In this document: positions 1-7,869 of the stretch, piece after piece
Layout of the letters: every line of letters begins with the position of its first letter
Position numbering within the stretch: position 1 is the first letter of the stretch
NCBI GenBank assembly: GCA_003483885.1
Contig: DMXI01000095.1
Coordinates: 1-22,891, forward strand
Reading direction: 5' to 3'
DNA from: Microscillaceae bacterium
GTDB taxonomy: Bacteria > Bacteroidota > Bacteroidia > Cytophagales > Microscillaceae
DNA: 22,891 nucleotides
Position numbers and translations under genes: made by a program
Notes under the pieces: generated by a model
The model's input: only the letters and a program-made list of their open reading frames with translations
The model's database searches: none
What the model was told of the DNA's origin: nothing

Positions 1-172
1 TCCCTCAAGTTTTTTTTTGTCCCTACCCCATCTCTTACCATTTCACTACTTTCTGATATCCTATTTTTTACTTAGAGGGTTTTCTTTATCTCATTTCCTT
101 TTCTAACTTTAGCCCAAAGGATAAACTTAAAGGCTAATTTTAAATCTACACTCAAACTACTACCCAATTTAT
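1..172. other. Gene-free left edge
   Basis: T-rich leader DNA before the radical SAM gene. I see no open frame, no RNA-like structure and no clear TAnnTTTG promoter. Any upstream gene lies outside the window. Confidence 0.5.
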
Positions 173-1213
173 ATGAGGCTTACCCATTGGATCAAGTATC
201 AATTACTGAAACATAAGCTACTCCGTTTTTCTCGTATTACTACTTTTGGCTGGGAGGTACGCCTGGAAGGTTCCAGTAAGTGCCAATTGAAATGTCCGCT
301 TTGTTTAACTGGGATTGGTAAACACCGCAACGAAACCGTGGTAGGCTGGGGGCATTTGAAGTTGGCAGATTTCAAGCAGTTTGTAGACAAGCACCCTTAT
401 ATTCGAGCAATTGAGCTTTCCAACTATGGGGAAATATTTCTCAATCCCGAAATCAAAGATATTTTGGCGTATGCCTACCAACAAGGAGTTACCCTTACCG
501 CGGGCAATGGAGTAAACCTGAACAACATCAAAGAAGAAGTAATAGAAGCCCTGGTAAAGTATCGCTTTGGCCGCATGAAAGTGTCAATAGATGGTGCCAG
601 CGAAGAGACTTACCAAATATACCGGGTAGGAGGCAGCTTTGAGCAAGTCATTCGTAACATTCGCCGCATTAACCACTACAAACAATATTATGGCTCCAAA
701 TATCCTAAAATGAAATGGCAGTTCATCATTTTTGGGCACAATGAACATGAACTCCCCAAGGCTCGGCAAATGGCGGCTGAATTAGGTATGAGCTTTAAAC
801 CTAAACTCAATTACAAAACAAAAAAGTACGCAGTAAAAAACAAAGACTATGTAGCGCAGGAAAGTGGCCTGGGGGTAGCTACTGTCGAGGATTATGAAAA
901 GCAACGCAATCATTTGTACTCTCCAGCTTGTTTGCAACTTTGGACTTCGCCCCAAATCAATTGGGATGGTAAACTGCTGGGGTGCTGTGTCAATTTTTTT
1001 GGAGATTTTGGGAATGTGTTTGAGCAAGGGCTCAACAAATGCCTCCAGAGTGAACGCTACCAATATGCCAAGCAAATGGTATTGGGAGAAAAACCCGCAC
1101 GTGATGATATCCCCTGTACAAGTTGTAAGCGCTACCAACGGGTAAAACAAATGCCCTTTCGGGAAAGCTTACTACAAGCGTTTAAAAAAACGAACAATCA
1201 TAAATCACTGTAA
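173..1213 (+). CDS. Radical SAM protein with SPASM-like C-terminus
   Basis: A 346-residue cytoplasmic protein. The radical SAM signature C37-x3-C41-x2-C44 (KCQLKCPLC) lies near the N-terminus and should bind the [4Fe-4S] cluster that cleaves S-adenosylmethionine. The stretch SIDGASEETY near 138-147 fits the SAM-binding barrel strands of this superfamily. The C-terminal third has C253, C271/C272 (in DGKLLGCC), C290 and the pair C315-x2-C318, which is the general layout of a SPASM or truncated 'twitch' auxiliary-cluster domain. Such domains are common in peptide-modifying and sugar-modifying radical SAM enzymes. The ATG start leaves about 36 residues before the cluster motif; no ribosome binding site decides it. 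The gene stands alone, with the next + gene 211 bp away, and no peptide precursor or partner is visible, so the substrate is unknown. Family assignment is firm, specific function is not. Confidence 0.9.
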   Translation: MRLTHWIKYQLLKHKLLRFSRITTFGWEVRLEGSSKCQLKCPLCLTGIGKHRNETVVGWGHLKLADFKQFVDKHPYIRAIELSNYGEIFLNPEIKDILAYAYQQGVTLTAGNGVNLNNIKEEVIEALVKYRFGRMKVSIDGASEETYQIYRVGGSFEQVIRNIRRINHYKQYYGSKYPKMKWQFIIFGHNEHELPKARQMAAELGMSFKPKLNYKTKKYAVKNKDYVAQESGLGVATVEDYEKQRNHLYSPACLQLWTSPQINWDGKLLGCCVNFFGDFGNVFEQGLNKCLQSERYQYAKQMVLGEKPARDDIPCTSCKRYQRVKQMPFRESLLQAFKKTNNHKSL

Positions 1214-1388
1214 ATCAAAATATTTACTTATTCTTTTGACCAAATGTCAGGCTGATGACTTGAGACGTGTAAAAAATTTAACAAGTTTATTTCTAGCAAA
1301 AGAAATGAAAAGCGCATTCTTTTTGTTCTATTTGTGATTTACTAGACAAAAAAGTACAAAATTTAGGTAAGCAACATCCCTTTAATAA

Positions 1389-1396
1389 TATTTTTG
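1389..1396 (+). promoter_or_regulatory. Possible -7 promoter box (TATTTTTG)
   Basis: Matches the Bacteroidetes -7 consensus TAnnTTTG, 28 bp upstream of the ATG at 1425. No convincing -33 TTG is present at the expected spacing, so this is a weak call. Confidence 0.3.
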
Positions 1397-1424
1397 CTCC
1401 ATAGCGGCAAAAGTATCCCCTAAA

Positions 1425-3659
1425 ATGAAATCTATACTATTACATATTATTGTTTTCTTCAGTTGTGTGTGCATTGTTGGGTGTAAATCTAACACCACGC
1501 CGCCTCCTACCGTAAAAAATGGCCAAATTGACTTGTCTCAATGGAATTTTGAAGGAAATAGAATCTTAAAACTCAACGGTGAATGGGAATTTTATTGGAA
1601 CACTCTGGCCGATCCCACTCAATTTGGCAAAAGCCAGGTAAAACTACCCAAATCTCAATTTGTAAAAGTACCCAGCACCTGGACTAATTACGAGGTTGAG
1701 GGTAAAAACTTGCCTCCCCATGGGTATGCTACTTACTGTGTCCGCATCAAACTACCCAAACCTACCAATATGCGTTTGGGGATTTTCATTCCCAAGATAT
1801 GGTCGGCTACTAAGGTATGGGTCAATGATGACTTAATCCATACCTCAGGCATCATAGCCAAAGATTACGCAAACTATGAAAATCGTATTTTAGAAACACT
1901 GGTAGAGATAGAACCCAAACAACAAGAAGTACATTTGGTAATACAAGTCGCCAACCATGACATTTTTGTAGCTGGGTTAATGCAACCTTTTAAGATCGGC
2001 TATTATGGTGAATTATTGGAAAGCACTTCTTTACAGTATAGCTGGACCATGATGTGGCTGGGCATACTGTTGGCTATGGGGTTATATCATTTTGTCTTGT
2101 TCTCGTTTCGTCGTAAGAATAAATCTACACTCTACTTTGGCATCATCAGCATTTTGATTGCCATAAGACTAATTGTATTTGGAAATCATTACATATACGA
2201 ATACCTCACTGCACACTCAAACCTATTCAATTTTGCGATCCAAAGTAAGGTTTATTACGGCACTACCTTTTGGCTCCCTCCTATTGCCTTGCTCTACATA
2301 CAATCCCTGTTTCCTGACAAGGTAAGCTTCTTTTTTAACAAGACGATCCCTATTGTAAGTAAAAAAGCTATCAGAGTTGCGCTCATTGTCACGACAATAT
2401 ATACCACTTTTATTCTGGTAGTTAGCCCAGTAATATTTACAAGCACTATACTTTTCTACCAACCAATTTTTGGAATTTTCATTGCTTACCTATTCTTCGC
2501 CATCATATTAGCGGCGATTAAGCGTAAACAAGAATCATTGTTTCAGATGTTGGGAATCTTAACCATGGTATTGGCAGGTGGACACGACGCTATATTGACC
2601 TTCACAGGAAATGACTTTTTAGGGCTGGGAGGAATAGAGTTACTTCCACTGGCGTTTTCTATTTTCTTGTCCTTACAGTTTTTGATTATTGCCCGCCGCT
2701 TTTCCCGAGCTTTCTTATTTGTAGAAGATCTATCGGCCAACCTGGAGAAAAAAGTAGAGGAGCGTACCATAGAGGTGACCCAAAAGAACAACGAGATTGA
2801 AAAGAAAAATGAGCAATTGCAGCTCCAAAACAAAAATATTACGGATAGTATTCAATATGCTAAGCGCATCCAAAAAGCTATTCTGGGAAGTCAGCAGCGG
2901 ATTGAAGAAAAGTTCAAGGATGCCTTTATATTTTTGCAGGCACGCGATATCGTAAGTGGTGATTTCTATTGGTATTCAGAAGCCACTTGTAACCAGGACT
3001 GGCTATTCAACGATGGCATTAGCAGTAACAATGGAAGCAGCCATTTGCCGATGCTTGACATCAAGATAGTGGTCGCTGCCGATTGTACTGGTCATGGGGT
3101 ACCAGGGGCATTTATGACCATCATGGGCAACGACTTGCTCAATGAGATCGTCAATGACCAATGCGTGCACAAACCCAGCATGATACTGAAACAACTCGAC
3201 AAAAAAGTAAGAGCTACCTTACAAAGCCAGAGCGAAGAAAAAACCGATGATGGGATGGACATGACCGTGATTACCATTGACGAAACCCATCAAAAGCTAT
3301 ATTTTTCCGGGGCCAAAAATTCAATCTTGTTGGTACGTCGGGGAGATGTCTTCCGTCTAAAAGGCTCTATTTATCCTGTAGGCAGTGCTCACTACAAGTC
3401 TAATCGCGATTACCAACTCCACGTATTCGAAACCCAACCCGATGATGTAATTTATATGTTTTCGGACGGTTTTCAGGATCAGTTTGGAGGGAATCAGGGG
3501 CGAAAATACATGACTAAAAGGTTTCGTAGCTTTTTATTGTCTATCAGTAATTTGCCTATGCAAGAGCAAAAAACCAGAATAAAACAGGAGTTTGATGCTT
3601 GGGTAACTGATAAATACCAACAAACCGACGATGTACTGGTCATGGGCATTCGTTTATAG
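1425..3659 (+). CDS. 7TM-DISM sensor with SpoIIE-type PP2C phosphatase
   Basis: A 744-residue membrane signalling protein. Residues 1-20 form a signal sequence ending in a lipobox-like IVGC20. Residues 40-195 (LKLNGEWEFYW, VPSTW, GYATYCVRI, VWVND) look like the periplasmic beta-sandwich that precedes 7TMR-DISM domains. About seven hydrophobic helices follow at 205-425, then a coiled coil at 430-485. The C-terminal 500-744 is a SpoIIE/PP2C serine/threonine phosphatase. Its metal-binding acidic residues are in place: D513 (VSGDFYW), D553 (DCTGHGVPGA), D609/D612 (DDGMDM), D681 (SDGFQDQFGG) and D735/D736 (TDDVLVMG). It probably turns an envelope signal into dephosphorylation of a cytoplasmic protein, as SiaA or RsbU-type phosphatases do. 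There is no kinase or receiver domain. The next gene, 314 bp on, ends in the same phosphatase domain. Ligand and substrate are unknown. Confidence 0.93.
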   Translation: MKSILLHIIVFFSCVCIVGCKSNTTPPPTVKNGQIDLSQWNFEGNRILKLNGEWEFYWNTLADPTQFGKSQVKLPKSQFVKVPSTWTNYEVEGKNLPPHGYATYCVRIKLPKPTNMRLGIFIPKIWSATKVWVNDDLIHTSGIIAKDYANYENRILETLVEIEPKQQEVHLVIQVANHDIFVAGLMQPFKIGYYGELLESTSLQYSWTMMWLGILLAMGLYHFVLFSFRRKNKSTLYFGIISILIAIRLIVFGNHYIYEYLTAHSNLFNFAIQSKVYYGTTFWLPPIALLYIQSLFPDKVSFFFNKTIPIVSKKAIRVALIVTTIYTTFILVVSPVIFTSTILFYQPIFGIFIAYLFFAIILAAIKRKQESLFQMLGILTMVLAGGHDAILTFTGNDFLGLGGIELLPLAFSIFLSLQFLIIARRFSRAFLFVEDLSANLEKKVEERTIEVTQKNNEIEKKNEQLQLQNKNITDSIQYAKRIQKAILGSQQRIEEKFKDAFIFLQARDIVSGDFYWYSEATCNQDWLFNDGISSNNGSSHLPMLDIKIVVAADCTGHGVPGAFMTIMGNDLLNEIVNDQCVHKPSMILKQLDKKVRATLQSQSEEKTDDGMDMTVITIDETHQKLYFSGAKNSILLVRRGDVFRLKGSIYPVGSAHYKSNRDYQLHVFETQPDDVIYMFSDGFQDQFGGNQGRKYMTKRFRSFLLSISNLPMQEQKTRIKQEFDAWVTDKYQQTDDVLVMGIRL

Positions 3660-3973
3660 AAATTTTTCATTTATCTCAACCAAAAAATTCACTCGTTTTT
3701 TTATAGAATATTCCCTTCTGTACGCTTGTTTTTCTATATAAAAAGAAGCATTTTGTCTATTGGAGATGATCATACAGAATCGCTTTTTGGTCAAACTATT
3801 ATACTCATAAAACATATGGTTTTATAGGCTGATCATATATCATAAGCAAATATTGTCCAGTCTACCCAATGGTAGGCCAAACAATCCCCAAGCTTTTTTG
3901 TAGATACTCCAAAAGTGTATAGTACAATTGAACGCATCAAGGTTATTTACCAATTTTTGTTTTAATCATCGGC
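3660..3973. other. Intergenic gap between the two phosphatase genes
   Basis: AT-rich, with no open frame of note. It holds two TGATCA palindromes (3767-3772 and 3830-3835) in similar contexts 63 bp apart, and a 7-bp inverted repeat ATAAAAC/GTTTTAT at 3807-3825. No clear terminator or TAnnTTTG promoter is seen, so it is not certain whether the second gene has its own promoter. Confidence 0.4.
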
Positions 3974-6900
3974 ATGAAGCATATCTTTTATATATGTTGC
4001 TTTATTTTAATAATATCAAACTTTTCGGTACAAGCTCAGTCTCCCACCCAAAACATTAAGTTCAAAAACTTAACCTCTGCGGAGGGGCTTCCTCAAAACA
4101 CCATCAATTGTGTCATTCAAGACAAACAAGGGATGTTGTGGTTTGGCACTTCCGATGGATTGAACCGTTATGATGGCTACCGCTTTAAAGTATATAAAAA
4201 CGAATTAGGCAATAAAAATAGCTTAAGCAACAACTATGTAATATCTCTATTACAAGACCGTAAAGGCCATATTTGGATAGGTACTTATGGCGGGGGTTTA
4301 AATCGATTTGCCCCTGACACTGAGAAGTTTGTGCGTTTTGAGTACGATAAAAATAACCCAGCAAGCTTGGCTCATAACGATGTAAGGAGCTTGTACGAAG
4401 ATAAAGAAGGGATTATCTGGATTTGTACTTATGGTGGTTATTTTAATAGTTATAATCCTAAAACCAACATCTTTACCCAGCATACCAATGTTGAAAGCGT
4501 CAAACCTCGCAAGCCTTATCGGTTGTTTTCTGCTACCCCCGATGCTGACAAAGGTTTTTGGTTATGCAGCGAACATGGCTTGTTTTATTTTGACAAAGAA
4601 ACCAAAAGTTATACACAAGCTTTTAAAGTTCAACCACCACGAATAAAAGGCTACGCGAATAACTTTACTTATTCGGCTACTTTTGACCGTAATAAGCCTC
4701 ACATGTTATGGTTATGCACCTATGCATTTGGCTTGATACAGTTTAATACTCGCACCAAAAAAATAGAAAAAAGATGGGAACCTGATCCTACAAACCCCGA
4801 TAAGCTCAGGGGTCAGGTATGGAGCATTCATCAGGACAAACAAAATCGTTATTGGCTAGGTACTGCTCGAGGTTTTCTTTTTTTTGACCCTCAAACAGAT
4901 CAATTTATTCGTTACTTGCCCGATCCTTACAATAAAAGCAGCATTTCGGGCTCAAACATCCAAAAAGTATTTGAAGACAAAGCAGGCACCATTTGGCTGT
5001 GCTCCTTTGATCGGGGCATCAGTCACTTCAACCCTTATTTAGATAACTTTGTTCATTATGATAAGATAGAACCTGAGAAAGTCAACCGAGTAGGCAGCTT
5101 CTGTGAAGACACAGCAGGTAATATCTGGATTGGGATGAGTAGAGGAAGCGTTGGGTTGGCTCGTTTTGACCGGAAACAACAGGTATTTGAGCTTTTCAAA
5201 AATAATCCCAACAATCCTAAAAGTATTGCTTCCAGTACCATCAATACCTTATTGGCAGACGTTGATGGTTCTATTTGGATAGGTACTATTGGATCGGGCC
5301 TGGAACATTACAATCCCAAAACTCAAACCTTTGAACACTTTCCGCCTCAGCTACCTCAATCAAGAACCCAGACATCTATCGTACAAAACAGCCCGCATAT
5401 TGGCTCACTTTTTCAGGATGCGACTCAACCAGACTCCATTTGGATAGGCACTCGTGGGTCGGGTTTGTTTTTATTTGATAAAAAATCCAAGACTTACATC
5501 AAGCATTATAATGCATACACCAATATCAAAGGGCCTAAAATTACCCACAATACGGTGATAGATATTATCAAAGATGATAGGGGTAGTTTATGGATAGCTA
5601 CCCGCAAAGGTCTCACACGCTTAGATTTACAACAAGATACTACTTTTCAGTTTGTACAAAAAACGGAACACTTAACCAGTATCAGCAATAACTATGTGAC
5701 TTCGCTGCACCTGGATAAAGACAAAATGCTTTGGATTGGCACTCGCAATGGTCTCAATCGTCTGGATTTAAAAGCTTATTATGACCAAGGCAAAGCCTTG
5801 TTTACACACTATACCACCCAGCAGGGCTTGCCCAGTAACTTAATCCATAAAATTATAGAGGATAAAAAAGGAAACTTATGGCTAAGTACTAATAAAGGCT
5901 TGAGTTGCTTTCAGCGACAAGGCCAAAATTTTAAAAACTACGACGAGCAAGATGGTTTGCAAGCCAATGAATTTGCTACTGGCAGTGGCCTGGTCACCAA
6001 AGATGGAGCAATACTGATGGGGGGTATCAATGGTTTTAACTTGTTTTATCCTGAACGCCTGCAAGTAAACAATTACAAGGCGCATATTTTATTTACTGAT
6101 TTTCAAATTTTGAACAAATCAGTTCCTGTCACTAAAAAAGGATTACTAAAACGCCCCATATGGGCCACCGATACCCTTGAGTTATCTTACAAAGACAATG
6201 TGTTTTCTTTTGAGTTTGCCTCACTCAACTACATCTACCCAGCGCAAAATACTTACGCTATTATGATGGAAAACTTTGACCCGGATTGGCGCTACATAGG
6301 CAACAAACATTTTGAAACTTATACCAGTTTGTCCGCAGGTACTTATACTTTTCGAGTCAGAACTTATAACAATGACCAGATATTGAGCGATAAAGAGGCT
6401 CAATTGGTTATTATTGTACACCCTCCCTGGTGGGAAACCACGTGGTTTCGTCTAAGTGCCATCCTTTTCATTATTGCTTTGCTGGTGATTGGGTATCGAT
6501 TGAGAATCAATAGTATCAAAAAACAAAAACGAGTACTTAAGCATTTGGTAAAAAAACGCACCTCTGAGCTTCGAGAAACCAATGAAGAGTTACAACAAAC
6601 CAATGAGGAACTCCAAACTACTATTACTCAGGTAAAGAAGCAAAATAAGCTGATTCAGGAATTTAATGAAAACATTACGGAGAGCATCAACTACGCTCAA
6701 GTGATGCAAAACAACATGCTTCCTTCTTTGAAGGAGATCAAAAAATACTTATCAGAATCATTTATTTTTTACCAACCCCGTGATGTAGTAAGTGGCGATT
6801 TTTACTGGTTTACTCCTTTGGGAGAAGAAAGTAAAGGTGATGTTCACAATGCCGACCGGGTATTATTGGTGGCAGGTGACTGTACTGGACATGGGGTTCC

Positions 6901-7447
6901 AGGGGCATTTATGTCGATCAAAGGGGCTGTATTACTCAACCAAATTGTAAACCTGCAAGGAATTACTTCTCCCGAAGCTATTTTGCACGCACTGGATCAC
7001 AACATTCATGATGCACTCAACCAAGACACTACCAATAATCGCGACGGGATGGACATTGGCATATTATTGATAGATTTTAAAGCCCAACAACTTGAGTTTG
7101 CTGGTGCCAAAAATAACCTCTTGTATATTCATGAAGATAGCTTGCATGAGGTAAAGGGAAGCATGCTGCCTGTAGGTGGTTATCCTGAATATAAACGTGA
7201 ATTTAAGAAAGTAACCCTTCCTTTAAACCCTGATACGTACTATTATCTGACTTCTGATGGGTACACGGATCAATTTGGAGGACCTTATGGCAAAAAGTTT
7301 CTCAAGAGCCGTTTTAAGTCTTTATTGCTCGATATGCACAAGTTACCCATGGAAGAACAAAACGCTGTATTACAAAAGACATTCAGTGATTGGAAACAAG
7401 ACCATGAGCAAATAGATGACATACTGGTGATGGGAATTGCTTTTTAG
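3974..7447 (+). CDS. Two-component-type propeller / Y_Y_Y sensor fused to SpoIIE-type PP2C phosphatase
   Basis: A 1157-residue protein. The signal peptide is about residues 1-21 (SVQAQ). A long series of regulator-propeller blades follows, each with a W-I/F-G-T-x-G-L-x-R-type motif (LWFGTSDGLNRYDG near 55-68, IWIGTYGGGLNRF, LWIATRKGLTRLD, LWIGTRNGLNRLD, LWLSTNKGL). A Y_Y_Y domain (about 740-815), one transmembrane helix (about 826-843), a coiled coil (845-905) and a SpoIIE/PP2C phosphatase domain complete it. Expected metal ligands are present: D942 (SGDFYW), D969 (DCTGHGVPGA), D1024 (DGMDIG), D1095 (SDGYTDQFGG) and D1148/D1149. The sensor half is what Bacteroidetes hybrid histidine kinases use for polysaccharide sensing, but here the output is a phosphatase. 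It likely signals from the periplasm to a phosphoprotein in the cytoplasm. The TAG stop lies inside the first copy of an interspersed repeat. Confidence 0.95.
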   Translation: MKHIFYICCFILIISNFSVQAQSPTQNIKFKNLTSAEGLPQNTINCVIQDKQGMLWFGTSDGLNRYDGYRFKVYKNELGNKNSLSNNYVISLLQDRKGHIWIGTYGGGLNRFAPDTEKFVRFEYDKNNPASLAHNDVRSLYEDKEGIIWICTYGGYFNSYNPKTNIFTQHTNVESVKPRKPYRLFSATPDADKGFWLCSEHGLFYFDKETKSYTQAFKVQPPRIKGYANNFTYSATFDRNKPHMLWLCTYAFGLIQFNTRTKKIEKRWEPDPTNPDKLRGQVWSIHQDKQNRYWLGTARGFLFFDPQTDQFIRYLPDPYNKSSISGSNIQKVFEDKAGTIWLCSFDRGISHFNPYLDNFVHYDKIEPEKVNRVGSFCEDTAGNIWIGMSRGSVGLARFDRKQQVFELFKNNPNNPKSIASSTINTLLADVDGSIWIGTIGSGLEHYNPKTQTFEHFPPQLPQSRTQTSIVQNSPHIGSLFQDATQPDSIWIGTRGSGLFLFDKKSKTYIKHYNAYTNIKGPKITHNTVIDIIKDDRGSLWIATRKGLTRLDLQQDTTFQFVQKTEHLTSISNNYVTSLHLDKDKMLWIGTRNGLNRLDLKAYYDQGKALFTHYTTQQGLPSNLIHKIIEDKKGNLWLSTNKGLSCFQRQGQNFKNYDEQDGLQANEFATGSGLVTKDGAILMGGINGFNLFYPERLQVNNYKAHILFTDFQILNKSVPVTKKGLLKRPIWATDTLELSYKDNVFSFEFASLNYIYPAQNTYAIMMENFDPDWRYIGNKHFETYTSLSAGTYTFRVRTYNNDQILSDKEAQLVIIVHPPWWETTWFRLSAILFIIALLVIGYRLRINSIKKQKRVLKHLVKKRTSELRETNEELQQTNEELQTTITQVKKQNKLIQEFNENITESINYAQVMQNNMLPSLKEIKKYLSESFIFYQPRDVVSGDFYWFTPLGEESKGDVHNADRVLLVAGDCTGHGVPGAFMSIKGAVLLNQIVNLQGITSPEAILHALDHNIHDALNQDTTNNRDGMDIGILLIDFKAQQLEFAGAKNNLLYIHEDSLHEVKGSMLPVGGYPEYKREFKKVTLPLNPDTYYYLTSDGYTDQFGGPYGKKFLKSRFKSLLLDMHKLPMEEQNAVLQKTFSDWKQDHEQIDDILVMGIAF

Positions 7448-7865
7448 TCCATAGCATTCAGTCCACGGTCCATAGTTTTTTGGTTCGTAGTTCGTAGTTT
7501 TTAGTCCATAGCATTCAGTCCATCCCGGTAAACCGAGGACTTCGGTAGCCTCAGTTGTACATAGTTTTTTGGTTCGTAGTTAGGAGCTTATTAAGTGAAA
7601 AACTAAAAGCTTGCCCTGTAAGGGTCTTATGAAAAATGGCGCGAAGCGGGCATAATTGACCATTCACCACTTATTGAGGCTTTGGCCAAAATCCCGACGA
7701 GTCGGGACCATTAATCATTAAAATAGGCCGAAGGCGGAACAATAAAGCAATGCAATAATAGAGCAACAGAAACTCTCATATTTGCAAAATTAATAATCAA
7801 ACATCAATAATTAAAAATTAACCATTTACCACTAATCACTCACCATTAAACTCATAATTTACTAT
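7441..7865 (-). repeat. Interspersed repeat island, copy A (convergent gap)
   Basis: This fills the gap between two convergent genes. Internal direct repeats: 7441-7465 is repeated exactly at 7498-7522 (25 bp), and 7471-7492 exactly at 7560-7581 (22 bp). On the minus strand the region reads as a chain of short words shared with the islands at 19190-19516 and 22530-22790. Examples are 7774-7789 matching 19332-19347 (16/16), 7788-7808 matching 22639-22659 (20/21), and 7441-7479 matching 22673-22711 in inverse orientation (38/39). It contains small GC hairpins such as TCCCGACGAGTCGGGA (near 7692-7707), GGCCGAAGGC and GCGCGAAGCG. No coding potential is seen. Confidence 0.75.
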
Positions 7866-7869
7866 TGGC

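Noticed and set aside
782..1150. Antisense 122-codon frame inside the radical SAM gene
   Set aside because: It is a shadow of a well-supported gene with conserved cysteine motifs on the plus strand.
1210..1227. GTAAAT/ATTTAC inverted repeat at the end of the radical SAM gene as a terminator
   Set aside because: Only six A/T-rich pairs with no T-tract; expected by chance in AT-rich DNA.
7441..7865. CRISPR array or insertion sequence in the repeat-rich gap
   Set aside because: Repeats are irregularly spaced, modular and in mixed order, without uniform spacers, a transposase or target-site duplications.
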